DNA of 61,280 bases from the NCBI GenBank assembly GCA_946479855.1, contig CAMLHL010000008.1, positions 1 to 61,280 on the forward strand. The letters run 5' to 3'. Positions 8,552-17,213 of the stretch are shown here, in pieces. A program made the translations under genes and the position numbers. The DNA is from an uncultured Pseudomonadota bacterium. GTDB taxonomy: Bacteria; Pseudomonadota; Gammaproteobacteria; Burkholderiales; Rhodocyclaceae. The notes under the pieces were generated by a model. It saw only the letters and a program-made list of their open reading frames with translations, searched no databases and was not told the DNA's origin. The number at the start of each line of letters is the position of its first letter. Within the stretch, counting starts at the first letter, position 1.

Positions 8552-9724
8552 TCAACGGACCGATCGATAGCGGCCGGACCGGGCGCGCTTGCTGAGGACG
8601 ATTTGCCAGAGTTGCCCCTGGCGGGAGCGGAAATAGCCGGCGCAGCTCAGCAGGTAGTATTTCCACATGCGGTGGAAGCGTTCGTCGTACTTGCCGGCCA
8701 GTCGTGGCCAGCCGTGTTCGAAATTTTCCCACCACGCCATCAGCGTGCGGTCGTAGTCGGCGCCGAAGTTGTGCCAGTCTTCGATCAGGAAGAGTCCTTC
8801 AACGCCGGCAGAAATTTCGGCGGCCGAGGGGAGTCGGCCGTTCGGGAAGACGTATTTGTCGATCCAGGGATCGAGCTTGCGCGGCGTCAGGTAATTGCCG
8901 ATGGTATGAAGCAGGAAAAGGCCATCGTCTTTGAGCGTGCGCTCGACGGTGACGAAAAAATCGGCGTAATTCTTCGGCCCGACATGCTCGAACATGCCGA
9001 CCGAGACCACCTTGTCGAACTGTCCGGAAAGGTCGCGATAGTCGAGCAGCGCGATGTTCACCGGCAGCCCGGCGCAGCGTTCGGCGGCCAGTTTCTGCTG
9101 CGCCTTCGACACCGTGATGCCCAGCACCTCGACGCCGTAATGCTCGGCGGCGTAGCGGGCCAGGCTGCCCCAGCCGCAGCCGATGTCGAGCAGCCGTTCG
9201 CCCGGCTGCAATTGCAGCTTGCGGCAGATGAGGTCGAGCTTGTCGCGCTGCGCCTCTTCCAGCGTCGCCGCTTGCTGCCAGTAGCCGCAGGAATAACTCA
9301 TCGTCGAATCGAGCATGGTTTCGAAGACATCATTGCCGATGTCGTAATGCCGTTCGCCGACGATGAAGGCCCGCCGGCTCGACTGCAGGTTGAACACGGC
9401 GTGGCGCAGAACCTGGCCGAGTAGGCGCAACTGCATCCAGTGGTCGATATGTCGGTCGGCATCGACTGCCAGCAGGCGATGAAAAAGCTGATCCAGCCTG
9501 GGGCATTCCCACCAGCCATCCATGTAGGCTTCGCCGAAACCGAGTGAGCCTTCGATGACGACACGCCGATAAAAGCGCGGGTCGACGACCTTGATATCCC
9601 AAGGCGCGTTGCCGTTGATGCGGAACCCCGCCTTGGCGGCCAGGCTATGCACGGCACCGGACGCCTCCGGTGCGATCAAGCCGAATTTCGGCGAAGACAA
9701 TACTTTTGATGCGATTGATCCCAT
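8552..9724 (-). CDS. cfa: Cyclopropane-fatty-acyl-phospholipid synthase
   Basis: 390 residues from ATG 9724, which is preceded by a strong GGAGGAAATCAA ribosome binding site; an in-frame extension upstream lacks one. It transfers a methylene group from S-adenosylmethionine to unsaturated membrane acyl chains, and acts on the inner membrane in stationary phase or stress. Motifs: HYDIGNDVFETMLDSTMSYS, the SAM-binding LLDIGCGWGSLARYAAEHYG, GITVSKAQQKLA, SVGMFEHVGPKNY and WHNFGADYDRTLMAWWENF. It leads an apparent cfa-rlpA-unknown operon on the minus strand. A 45-nt perfect palindrome lies 80 bases upstream of its start and may separate it from the small gene beyond. Confidence 0.95.
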   Translation of the reverse strand: MGSIASKVLSSPKFGLIAPEASGAVHSLAAKAGFRINGNAPWDIKVVDPRFYRRVVIEGSLGFGEAYMDGWWECPRLDQLFHRLLAVDADRHIDHWMQLRLLGQVLRHAVFNLQSSRRAFIVGERHYDIGNDVFETMLDSTMSYSCGYWQQAATLEEAQRDKLDLICRKLQLQPGERLLDIGCGWGSLARYAAEHYGVEVLGITVSKAQQKLAAERCAGLPVNIALLDYRDLSGQFDKVVSVGMFEHVGPKNYADFFVTVERTLKDDGLFLLHTIGNYLTPRKLDPWIDKYVFPNGRLPSAAEISAGVEGLFLIEDWHNFGADYDRTLMAWWENFEHGWPRLAGKYDERFHRMWKYYLLSCAGYFRSRQGQLWQIVLSKRARSGRYRSVR

Positions 9725-9804
9725 TTGATTTCCTCCATCGAGGAGACATTGGTCCAATGAGAAAGCGCGACGGCGTGTCGCCTGCTCAAGCGTTTTTTCA
9801 CCTG

Positions 9805-9849
9805 CTGCGGTCAACACTGAAATTTGGCAAATTTCAGTGTTGACCGCAG
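9805..9849. repeat. Perfect 45-nt palindrome made of two facing copies of the dispersed repeat (copy B)
   Basis: Two 22-base arms beginning CTGCGGTCAACACTGAAA are exact reverse complements about a single central G (9827). Each arm starts with the repeat head GGTCAAC. As RNA it forms a very stable hairpin on either strand. It sits between the small membrane gene (ends 9907) and cfa (starts 9724), both on the minus strand, so it could act as a terminator or processing site, although no U-tract was seen. Confidence 0.85.
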
Positions 9850-9906
9850 GGATCCCGGTTTCCCAGGCGCCGGGCTTCGAGAACTATTCATCAAATGGAC
9901 GCGCCC

Positions 9907-10131
9907 TTATTTCATCGCTACCGTGGCCGTCGCCGGGCCTGCTTCCGCACCGGCTTCAGCGCCTTGCGCCGGCGCGACGTCATCGACCCTGGGGGGTTGG
10001 AACTCGGCCGCCTGACTTTCAATGCCCGTATTGTCGAGATATTCGGAAAGATTTCCGGCCAGCGCGCCGATGCTGCAAGCGACGACCAGCGTCAGGGCAG
10101 TAATCGTCAGGTTGATCTGAAGCTCCGTCAT
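9907..10131 (-). CDS. Small single-pass membrane protein of unknown function
   Basis: 74 residues. The start is supported by AAGGAG eight bases upstream (AAGGAGACAGC-ATG). Residues about 8-27 (LTITALTLVVACSIGALAGN) form one membrane helix. The rest is an acidic, Ala/Pro/Glu-rich tail (PPRVDDVAPAQGAEAGAEAG). Not a recognised family. The good ribosome binding site and sensible topology argue it is real despite its size. Confidence 0.6.
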   Translation of the reverse strand: MTELQINLTITALTLVVACSIGALAGNLSEYLDNTGIESQAAEFQPPRVDDVAPAQGAEAGAEAGPATATVAMK

Positions 10132-10669
10132 GCTGTCTCCTTCATGTCGTCGATTCGCCTCGGCCGGAGCGGATCGTCAGCAAGTGGAGAGCGTCGCCAG
10201 CAGGCCAACGGGGGCAGGCCTCGGCCAAGGTTTCCGGCTCTTGCGCCGGGTAGATCGCCCAAAGGTGGCTGATGCTGCGGCGGATGATTGACGGAACGCC
10301 TTGTGCAGGACGCTCTCGACCGAGATTCAGCAAACGGTGTGCCAGGCACCGGCGGCCTCTGTCTTCAGGCCCGGCAAGCGGCCGATTGTGGCGCCCGGTC
10401 CGAAAAATCGACCCGGCAGCGGTACGCGATATCGCCAAGGATCGAGCAGTATTTACCTGATGGTCGGTAAAAATTACGGTCAATTTCGGTCGGCTGCTGG
10501 CCGGGAGACCGCCAATCGGCACTGAATGTCGCGCCGGTGGCCCCGGGACGGCGTTCCGGAGGTCTCCTCCGGTGGCGGGCATGGGCTTTGCTGCTCGCTG
10601 GAAAGAGGTGTGCCGTTGATTAAGGGCGGTCAACGCCAAACTGATGCCATTTTTCGCTGGAGTAGATCG
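10132..10669. other. Intergenic region (538 bases) with degenerate repeat-like segments
   Basis: No gene with a convincing start or composition was found. Two segments, ACGGTCAATTTCGGTC near 10475 and GGCGGTCAACGCC near 10625, resemble the head of the dispersed repeat but lack its tail. A sigma-54-like element is listed separately. Confidence 0.5.
10577..10591 (+). promoter_or_regulatory. Possible sigma-54 promoter ahead of the DksA-like gene
   Basis: GGGCATG-GGCT-TTGC matches TGGCACG-N4-TTGC at the essential GG and GC with correct spacing and two mismatches. It lies 79 bases before the start at 10670. Found by eye; such matches arise by chance in GC-rich DNA. Confidence 0.35.
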
Positions 10670-11062
10670 ATGAATCAGTTAACTGACGAGCAACTCGTCA
10701 TCCTGGTCAAAGAGCTCGATGCGCGGGAGCGTTCCCAGACGGCCGTCATCGACGAGCATATCACCGGACTGCGCGCCAGTAGCCTATCGGAAACAACCGC
10801 CGAGGCGGGCGATCTGGCCGATCTGGCCGAAATCGAAGGGGTCCGCAGCCGCCAGCATGCCGCCGTTGCCCACGACCTGCGAGCCCTGAGCGACATCGAG
10901 GCGGCGCGGGCCCGCATTGCTGCAGGCACCGTGGGCAGTTGCATCGACTGCGGTGATCCAATCGGCTTCGAGCGCTTGCTGGCGCACCCGACGGCATCAC
11001 GCTGTGTGCGCTGCCAGGACTTGTATGAACAGACGCATCTTCTCGTGCCCGATGTCGAGTAG
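10670..11062 (+). CDS. DksA/TraR-family zinc-finger protein
   Basis: 130 residues from ATG 10670, preceded by a GGAG ribosome binding site. The N-terminal two thirds is helical and probably coiled-coil (LTDEQLVILVKELDARERSQ ... DIEAARARIAAGTVG). The C-terminus is a four-cysteine finger: CIDCGDPIGFERLLAHPTA then RCVRCQ. DksA relatives bind in the RNA polymerase secondary channel and modulate stringent-response promoters. This short paralog lacks the classical DxxDxA coiled-coil tip, so its effect may differ from housekeeping DksA. It precedes a glycine-zipper protein and the pentose-phosphate genes. Confidence 0.8.
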   Translation: MNQLTDEQLVILVKELDARERSQTAVIDEHITGLRASSLSETTAEAGDLADLAEIEGVRSRQHAAVAHDLRALSDIEAARARIAAGTVGSCIDCGDPIGFERLLAHPTASRCVRCQDLYEQTHLLVPDVE

Positions 11063-11134
11063 GACAGCCGGAATCACCGGCGCGGCACGCCGGGTGGACT
11101 CCCCGGATTTTTGATCGAATCAGGAGCAATCGCC

Positions 11135-11659
11135 ATGAAATCTGAAAATCATATTGTCAGCGGAATTTATGCCAGTCGAGCCGAAGCGGAGAAAGTCCGC
11201 AGCCAGTTGATCGAACGCGGGTTGCCGCGCCGGCAGGTCAAGGTGGTGGCAAGGGCCCGGGCTGACGACACGAATCGTGCGCTGGGCGACGCCGATGATG
11301 TGCTGAAGGAGGTGCTGGTGGATGGCACCGTCGGTACGCTGATCGGTACCGGCCTTGGCGCCCTGGGGCAAATCGCGCTGGTCGCCGCCAACGTCACGCT
11401 GTTCGTCGCCAGTCCGCTCGTGGCGCCGCTCGCCATGCTCGGCTGGGGCGCCGTCCTCGGCGGCATCGTCGGCGCTGCGGCAGGGGCCAACCAGGACGCG
11501 ACGAAGCATGCAGGGAAGTTTGCCGATCTCATCCATTACGCCATTCGCAGCGGCCATGTAACGCTGATCGCCGAGACCTTGACGCCGTCTGAGCGGGCGG
11601 TGGCATCCGAAATCATTGGCGCCTCCCTCGCCGAGCGAAAAGAGCGGCGTGCTGCTTGA
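11135..11659 (+). CDS. Glycine-zipper membrane protein, stress-associated
   Basis: 174 residues from ATG 11135 with CAGGAG upstream. Residues 1-50 look like an alpha/beta general-stress fold (IYASRAEAEKVRSQLIERGL, RRQVKVVARA). The middle carries a Gly/Ala-rich membrane segment (GTLIGTGLGALGQIALVAAN, LGWGAVLGGIVGAAAGA), followed by a short soluble tail (HVTLIAETLTPSERAVASEI). This resembles proteins annotated as general stress protein 17M-like or DUF1269-like; exact family is uncertain. It lies 17 bases before gnd. Confidence 0.65.
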   Translation: MKSENHIVSGIYASRAEAEKVRSQLIERGLPRRQVKVVARARADDTNRALGDADDVLKEVLVDGTVGTLIGTGLGALGQIALVAANVTLFVASPLVAPLAMLGWGAVLGGIVGAAAGANQDATKHAGKFADLIHYAIRSGHVTLIAETLTPSERAVASEIIGASLAERKERRAA

Positions 11660-11676
11660 AGAGAAGGAGAATCCTG

Positions 11677-12582
11677 ATGGATATCGGCATGATCGGCCTT
11701 GGCCGGATGGGTGCCAACATGGCCGAACGCCTGTTCCGCAGTGGCCATCGGGTCGCTGGTTTCGATCCACAGGTGACCCTGGCGCCGCCGCCGGACGGGC
11801 CGCTGGTCGGCCAGGCGCCGTCCCTGACGGCGTTGGTCGAACTGCTGGCACCGCCGCGCACGCTCTGGCTGATGTTGCCGGCAGGCGATGCCGTTGACCA
11901 GACGATCGCCGCGCTCTTGCCCTTGCTGGCCGCCGGCGACGCGGTGGTCGATGGCGGCAATTCGAATTACCGGGACAGCCAGCGGCGCGCCGCGGCGCTC
12001 GCCGAGTTCCACGTCGACTACGTCGATTGCGGCACAAGCGGCGGCATCTGGGGGCTGGAAGAGGGCTATAGCCTGATGCTTGGCGGCGACAGCGCCGTCA
12101 TTGAACGGCTGCGCCCCCTCTTCGCCAGTCTGGCGCCGGCGCCGGATCGTGGCTGGGGACGGGTCGGCCCGCCCGGTGCCGGGCACTTCACCAAGATGAT
12201 CCACAACGGCATCGAGTACGGCCTGATGCAGGCCTACGCCGAAGGTTTTGCGCTGCTTGAACACAAGGCGGAGTTCGGCCTCGACCTGCCGCAGATCGCC
12301 GAGATCTGGCGGCATGGCAGCGTCGTCCGCTCCTGGCTGCTCGACCTGGCCGCTGCCGCCCTCAACGAGAATCCCCGGCTGGATGGCATCGCGCCCTATG
12401 TCGCCGATTCGGGCGAAGGGCGGTGGACGGTATGCGAAGCGATCGACCTGAACGTCGCGGCGCCTGTGATTACGCTGGCGCTGTTGGGACGGCTGCGCTC
12501 GCGCGACCCGTCATCGTTTTCGGACAAGCTGCTGGCCGCCCTGCGTCAGCAGTTTGGTGGCCACGAAGTCAGGAAGGAATGA
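11677..12582 (+). CDS. gnd: 6-phosphogluconate dehydrogenase, decarboxylating (short form)
   Basis: 301 residues, the short bacterial type rather than the 470-residue enterobacterial form. It oxidises 6-phosphogluconate to ribulose 5-phosphate with loss of CO2. The nucleotide-binding motif is GMIGLGRMGANMAERL; further motifs are VVDGGNSNYRDS, VDCGTSGGIWGLEEGYSLM, GAGHFTKMIHNGIEYG and GEGRWTVCEAIDL. Start ATG 11677 has GAGAAGGAG upstream. Its stop overlaps the zwf start (ATGA). Short forms are often NAD-preferring; the cofactor was not determined here. Confidence 0.93.
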   Translation: MDIGMIGLGRMGANMAERLFRSGHRVAGFDPQVTLAPPPDGPLVGQAPSLTALVELLAPPRTLWLMLPAGDAVDQTIAALLPLLAAGDAVVDGGNSNYRDSQRRAAALAEFHVDYVDCGTSGGIWGLEEGYSLMLGGDSAVIERLRPLFASLAPAPDRGWGRVGPPGAGHFTKMIHNGIEYGLMQAYAEGFALLEHKAEFGLDLPQIAEIWRHGSVVRSWLLDLAAAALNENPRLDGIAPYVADSGEGRWTVCEAIDLNVAAPVITLALLGRLRSRDPSSFSDKLLAALRQQFGGHEVRKE

Positions 12583-14051
12583 GCGTGACCGAGCAAAGTG
12601 GCACCGACGGCTGTCTCTTCGTGATGTTCGGCGCCACTGGCGACCTGATGCGGCGCAAGCTGCTGCCGACGCTGTTCCAACTGGCGCAGGGCGGCCTGCT
12701 GCCGGCGCGCTATCGGATTCTTGGTGTTGCCCGCGACACGGCGATGGACGACGCCACCTATGCCCTCTGGGCCGCCCAGATGCTGGCCGAGTCCGGGGCC
12801 GGCGACGAAGCGGCACGCCCGCGGTGGTGCAGGGAGCGTCTGCGCTATCAAGGTATGGCCGAAGCCGGAGCGGTCGATTTTCTGACGATCGCGGGGCGCA
12901 TCGCGGAAATCGAGGAAGCTGACGGCCTGCCCGGCAACCGGGTGTTGTACATGGCCTTGCCGCCGGCGGCTGTTCCGGAAACGATTGCCGGCCTGGCCCG
13001 GGCTGGCTTGAACCGCAGCCGGGGCTGGACGCGCCTGTTGATCGAAAAACCCTTCGGCCACGACCTTGATTCGGCATGCCGACTGAACGCAGCGCTGCAT
13101 GGCCATTTCGACGAAGCGCAGATCTATCGCGTCGATCACTACCTCGGCAAGGAGACAGTGCAGAACCTGCTCGCCTTCCGCTTCGGCAATGCGATTTTTG
13201 AGTCGGCCTGGAACCGCGAGCACATCAAGAGCGTGCAGCTGACCGTCGCCGAGGCCATCGGTGTCGAGGGCCGTGCTGCCTACTACGAGAGCGCCGGCGC
13301 ACTGCGCGACATCGTCCAGAACCATCTGACGCAGCTGCTGACGCTGACCGCCATGGAGGTGCCAGCCACCTTCGACGCCGAAAGCATCCGCTACGAGAAG
13401 ATCAAGGTGCTCCGTTCGGTCGTGCCGATTGCCGGCGAGGCGGCGGTCTTCGGCCAGTACACCGCCGGCTGGCGCGATGGCCACAGCCTGGCCGCCTATC
13501 GGCGTGAAGCAGGCGTCGCGCCGGATTCAACGGTCGACACCTTCGTCGCCTTGGGCCTGGCCATCGAAAACTGGCGCTGGCAGGGCGTGCCCTTCTTCCT
13601 GCGCACCGGCAAGCGCCTGGCCCGCCGGTCGACCCAGATCGTCATCGAATTCCGCGGCCCGCCCGTCGCGCTGTTCAGCCGCAGCGGCTGTTGCGATCCG
13701 CACAGCAACCTGCTGACCATCCGGCTGCAGCCGGACGAGGGCTTCGACCTCTCGTTCGAGGTCAAGGCACCGGGCAGCGGCTACACGCTGGAAACCCGGC
13801 ACATGGCATTCCGCTACGCCGAAGCCTTCGGCACGACGTTTTCGGCCGGCTACGAAACGCTGCTGCTCGATGTGCTGGCCGGCGACCAGACCTTGTTCGT
13901 CCATGCCGACGAGGCCGAAGCCTCCTGGCGTCTCTACCAGCCACTGCTGCAGCGTTCGGCGCCCCCCGACTTTTATCCGGCTGGCAGCTGGGGGCCGGCG
14001 GCGGCCGACCGCCTGCCTGCCGCCTCGGGCATGCCGTGGTTCAATGGCTGA
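12579..14051 (+). CDS. zwf: Glucose-6-phosphate 1-dehydrogenase
   Basis: 490 residues, the usual length. It oxidises glucose 6-phosphate to 6-phosphogluconolactone and makes NADPH. Motifs: FGATGDLMRRKLLPTLF (coenzyme fold), LIEKPFGHDL, the active-site RVDHYLGKETVQNLLAFRFG, and ALRDIVQNHLTQLLTL. The start at 12579 overlaps the gnd stop by four bases, and pgl begins eight bases before its end, so gnd-zwf-pgl is a tightly coupled operon for the oxidative pentose-phosphate branch. Confidence 0.96.
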   Translation: MSVTEQSGTDGCLFVMFGATGDLMRRKLLPTLFQLAQGGLLPARYRILGVARDTAMDDATYALWAAQMLAESGAGDEAARPRWCRERLRYQGMAEAGAVDFLTIAGRIAEIEEADGLPGNRVLYMALPPAAVPETIAGLARAGLNRSRGWTRLLIEKPFGHDLDSACRLNAALHGHFDEAQIYRVDHYLGKETVQNLLAFRFGNAIFESAWNREHIKSVQLTVAEAIGVEGRAAYYESAGALRDIVQNHLTQLLTLTAMEVPATFDAESIRYEKIKVLRSVVPIAGEAAVFGQYTAGWRDGHSLAAYRREAGVAPDSTVDTFVALGLAIENWRWQGVPFFLRTGKRLARRSTQIVIEFRGPPVALFSRSGCCDPHSNLLTIRLQPDEGFDLSFEVKAPGSGYTLETRHMAFRYAEAFGTTFSAGYETLLLDVLAGDQTLFVHADEAEASWRLYQPLLQRSAPPDFYPAGSWGPAAADRLPAASGMPWFNG

Positions 14052-14766
14052 TGTGATCGCCGCCGCAACGCCTCAGCGCTGCCGCTGGCACGCCCTGAGC
14101 AATGCCCGGGCGGTGCAGGACGATGCGCTGGCGCGGATACTGGCGGCCGCCGAGGCAGCGATTGCGGCGCGCGGCCGGTTCGATCTGGTCCTGGCCGGGG
14201 GAGAAACGCCGTGCGCCGTCTATCGCCGCTTGCGCCTGGCGGAGGCTGACTGGGCACGCTGGCATCTCTATTTTGGCGATGAGCGCTGCCTGCCGGCGGC
14301 CGACCCGGCACGCAATTCACGGCTGGCGGGCGAAGCCTGGCTCGACCATGGCGCGATCCCGGCGGGGCAGGTTCATGTCATTCCGGCCGAACTGGGCGCT
14401 GTACCGGCGGCTGAGTCTTATGCCGCCACCCTGCGCCCGGTGGGTGATTTTGACCTGGTGCTGCTCGGGCTTGGCGAGGACGGTCATACTGCCAGCCTTT
14501 TTCCAGGTCGAGATTGCGGCGCCACGCTCGGCGCTGCTGACGTTCTGGCCATCCACGACGCGCCCAAGGCTCCGGCCGAAAGGGTTTCACTGTCCGCTGC
14601 CCGGCTCGGCCGCGCCCGGGCGGTGGTGTTTCTGGTCACCGGCGACGCCAAGCGCAGCGCCCTGGCCGCCTGGCGCGCCGGCAAGATCATCCCGGCCAGT
14701 TATATTGCGCCGGCGGTTGGCGTTGACGTCCTGTTCGAAGCGTCCTTGCTACGCTCGCCCGCCTGA
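14044..14766 (+). CDS. pgl: 6-phosphogluconolactonase
   Basis: 240 residues. Hydrolyses 6-phosphogluconolactone to 6-phosphogluconate, the step between Zwf and Gnd. Family motifs: FDLVLAGGETPCAVYRRL, YFGDERCLPAADPARNSRLA, DLVLLGLGEDGHTASLFPG and the late RAVVFLVTGDAKRSAL. The ATG at 14044 overlaps the end of zwf by eight bases. It is the last gene of the operon and the following gene faces it. Confidence 0.95.
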   Translation: MADVIAAATPQRCRWHALSNARAVQDDALARILAAAEAAIAARGRFDLVLAGGETPCAVYRRLRLAEADWARWHLYFGDERCLPAADPARNSRLAGEAWLDHGAIPAGQVHVIPAELGAVPAAESYAATLRPVGDFDLVLLGLGEDGHTASLFPGRDCGATLGAADVLAIHDAPKAPAERVSLSAARLGRARAVVFLVTGDAKRSALAAWRAGKIIPASYIAPAVGVDVLFEASLLRSPA

Positions 14767-14909
14767 TCATTCGGCGATGCGGACGATTGAAATCCAGCCG
14801 AAGTTCGGGCTGCCCGCAAAGCCCGCCGTTTTCAGGGTCGTGGACATGGGCTGGATGGCCGGGTTTGCCCGTTCAAAGTCGGGTAAGCCGATAAGCAACT
14901 GAACCAGGA

Positions 14910-15464
14910 TCAAGGCACCCCGGGCCGCCCACTGTGCGGCGGTACCGGGCCTAGCCGGCGGCGGTGGGCGATGGCAACTGCCGCGAACAGCCCGGCGGCA
15001 ATCCAGCACACCGTCTCCAGCGGTGTGAACGCGGCCAGGATGACAACCATCTCGGTCATCCCGGCACCAAGCGCGAACTGATAGGCCAGCCAGAGAAAAA
15101 ATCCGAGCAGGGCGGTGAATGCCGACCACTGGCCGATGAAACGTCCGCTCGATTCCCGGTCGCCATGCGCTTCTTCCCACGGCAGCGTGGACGCCAGCGC
15201 CATGCCAAAGCGCTGGCTGGCCGCCCGGAGCAGGCCGGCGAACATGCCGAGCCAGAAGGCGACCTCTACCAGATAGGGCCAGAAGTTCCAGGCGAACTCG
15301 CCGCCAGGATATTCGCTTCCCTTGGGCAGGATGGCGATAACCAGCCCACAGGCGACGGCGAGGAGGGTACCGAAGGCGACCGAGTTCCGCAGCTCGTTTA
15401 TCCAGAATTGCAATTCATTTTCAACATCTTCATTGATCGGCCAGTAGGCAGGATGGATCTTCAT
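14910..15464 (-). CDS. Unknown four-helix inner-membrane protein
   Basis: 184 residues from ATG 15464, which has GGAGAACGCC upstream. Four hydrophobic segments are visible: SVAFGTLLAVACGLVIAIL, YLVEVAFWLGMFAGLL, SAFTALLGFFLWLAYQFALG and TPLETVCWIAAGLFAAVAIA, after an N-terminal cytoplasmic stretch rich in Asn and Glu. Family not recognised. It converges on pgl with about 140 bases between. Confidence 0.6.
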   Translation of the reverse strand: MKIHPAYWPINEDVENELQFWINELRNSVAFGTLLAVACGLVIAILPKGSEYPGGEFAWNFWPYLVEVAFWLGMFAGLLRAASQRFGMALASTLPWEEAHGDRESSGRFIGQWSAFTALLGFFLWLAYQFALGAGMTEMVVILAAFTPLETVCWIAAGLFAAVAIAHRRRLGPVPPHSGRPGVP

Positions 15465-15708
15465 GGCGTTCTCCTCGACCAGCTCGGGCATGCGATTGGT
15501 TATTGCCTTGCAAACGCCGTGCCGCAACGCCGGTCAGCGTTCTGGCGGCGTCCGCTGCGGCTGCCCCGGTAGCATTTACAAACGGTCGGTAAGTTTTTCC
15601 ACCCGGCAAGGCCCGGCAGGCAATCTGCTGCCTGGCGCGAGCGTATAAACAACGTGCGGCCCCGGGGAGAAGCGGAAAATTGCGCAAAACTTCAAATCAT
15701 TAGCTTGG

Positions 15709-15723
15709 TGGCGCGGGTTTTGC
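15709..15723 (+). promoter_or_regulatory. Probable sigma-54 promoter of the BON lipoprotein gene
   Basis: TGGCGCG-GGTT-TTGC differs from the -24/-12 consensus TGGCACG-N4-TTGC at one position, with exact spacing and TTGCT at -12. It lies 74 bases before the start at 15797. A sigma-54 activator gene is present at 26796. Confidence 0.55.
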
Positions 15724-15796
15724 TCGATATGGGTATGTGTGCCGAGCCTGCTGCTGGCCGGCATGGACTAAACCACCATTACAAAGGAGTTCTGCC

Positions 15797-16108
15797 ATGA
15801 ACAGCTTCAAGAGACTGCCCTACTTTTTTGTCGCGCTGCTCTATGCTTTCATGCTCGGTTGCGCCGCAACCCCGAAACAGGAAGGCACCGGCGAGTACAT
15901 CGACGACACCGTGATTACCACCAAGGTGAAAGCGGCCATCCTTGGCGATTCGGCGCTGAAGGTCACCGAGATCAATGTCGAAACTTACAAGGGACGGGTC
16001 CAGTTGAGCGGCTTCGTCAGTAATCAGGCACAAATCCAACGGGCCATCGACGTGACGAGCAAGGTCAAGGGGGTCAAGTCCGTCGCCAACGACATGCGGG
16101 TGAAATAG
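15797..16108 (+). CDS. BON-domain lipoprotein (OsmY-like)
   Basis: 103 residues from ATG 15797 behind AAAGGAG. The signal peptide ends in FMLGC, a lipobox (Cys about residue 21). One BON domain follows: YIDDTVITTKVKAAILGDS, TEINVETYKGRVQLSGFV, then GVKSVANDMRVK at the C-terminus. BON proteins bind membranes or envelope lipid and are typical stress or osmotic-shock genes. A second BON gene lies at 25157, and a fragment of a third at 16933. Confidence 0.88.
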   Translation: MNSFKRLPYFFVALLYAFMLGCAATPKQEGTGEYIDDTVITTKVKAAILGDSALKVTEINVETYKGRVQLSGFVSNQAQIQRAIDVTSKVKGVKSVANDMRVK

Positions 16109-16344
16109 GCTGACCAGCGAGGCGGCGATCCTCTCGCCGGCCACGCCCCCCAGCGTTACAGCGGCCGGCCCCGATGAATGGAGGCTGGCCGGGGCCATCG
16201 GCAATGGCGAGGGAGTTGATCGCCCGCTAGAAAGACCACACCCAGCTGGCAAGGCTGCGGCGCTCCCGGCTGAATCCGTTGGGCTGCCGCATATGCCGGT
16301 CGCCTCGAGCGGTCTGACTGCAACCTGATTTCTGGAGAAATATC

Positions 16345-16605
16345 ATGAAAAAATCAATGATCAGCCGACACGTCCCGGCCTGGGCCGCGTTGGTGATTGC
16401 CCTGCCGTTTCTGACCGCCTGCGGTGGCAACTATTACCAGGTGACCGATACCGGCAGCGGCAAGTCGTACTACACCCGGGACATCGACCGCGACGATGGC
16501 CATATCCGGTTTACCGACAAAGCCAGCGGCGACAAGGTGCACCTCGACAGCTTCGAGGTTCGGGAAATCACCCGGCAGCAATACCGGAATGCCGTCCGGA
16601 ACTAA
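16345..16605 (+). CDS. Small YgdI/YgdR-like lipoprotein (DUF903 type)
   Basis: 86 residues with TCTGGAG upstream. Signal peptide with a lipobox at LTAC-GG (Cys about residue 26). The mature part YYQVTDTGSGKSYYTRDIDR followed by HIRFTDKASGDKVHLDSFEV resembles the small SH3-like beta-barrel of YgdI/YgdR lipoproteins. Envelope-located, function unknown. Confidence 0.7.
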   Translation: MKKSMISRHVPAWAALVIALPFLTACGGNYYQVTDTGSGKSYYTRDIDRDDGHIRFTDKASGDKVHLDSFEVREITRQQYRNAVRN

Positions 16606-16932
16606 TCCGAGGGGAGAGGTACGAGGGGACAAGTACGAGGCCAACGCGCAGGTACTCGACTACAACTGGCGCATCAGGCATGTATTCCCTCAGCTGCACC
16701 GGATCTAAGGCAGGCTGCCGGCGAAGCGGGAGCGCCTGATCGCTGGCAGCCTGCCGGGCAAAATCCGCAGATGCTGCGGGCCTGCAGTTATGGCGGGGGC
16801 CAGGAACGAAGCGTGCAGGATCGTCCGACAGAGGAGTCAGCCGGATCTGACAGACTGGCGCCGAGGGGCGGCATAACATGAGCCCAACTCCCGGCAACCC
16901 GTTGCCATGGAGTGGTGGCTCTTTTTCATTTT

Positions 16933-17007
16933 CTCGAGCGGACCGCCCAACTCGCCAGCGATGTGCCGGGGGTGAAGTCGGTGAACAACGATCTTCGGCT
17001 CAAGTAG
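16933..17007 (+). pseudogene. C-terminal remnant of a BON-domain gene
   Basis: One frame reads LERTAQLASDVPGVKSVNND followed by LRLK and a stop, matching the last strand-helix of BON domains (compare GVKSVANDMRVK in the gene at 15797). No start codon, signal peptide or first half of the domain precedes it in any frame, so it is a relic about 25 codons long. The rest of the 606-base gap holds no convincing gene. Confidence 0.6.
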
Positions 17008-17181
17008 GCCAATATTCAGGTACGGCCCGGAACTTCATTCAACGGTCGCATGGCGACTGCGATAACCGCCGCTGGCCTTAGTTTCGGCGGCTGCGCCCCA
17101 ACGATGGCGCCAGCCCAAGTGGTTCAGACCGGGGCTTGCCCGGTCTGGTGAAATCCGGTGATTGTTGCGGTGATTGCCGTC

Positions 17182-17213
17182 CTGCGGTCAACCGGAAAAA
17201 ATGCCGAAAATTC
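17182..17213 (+). repeat. Dispersed repeat copy C
   Basis: CTGCGGTCAACCGGAAAA then AATGCCGAAAATTC. It overlaps the stop codon of the DUF883 gene on the other strand. Confidence 0.6.

Noticed and set aside
10475..10640. Two further repeat-like heads (GGTCAAT, GGTCAAC)
   Set aside because: Only the first seven or eight bases match; the tail is missing, so chance is likely.
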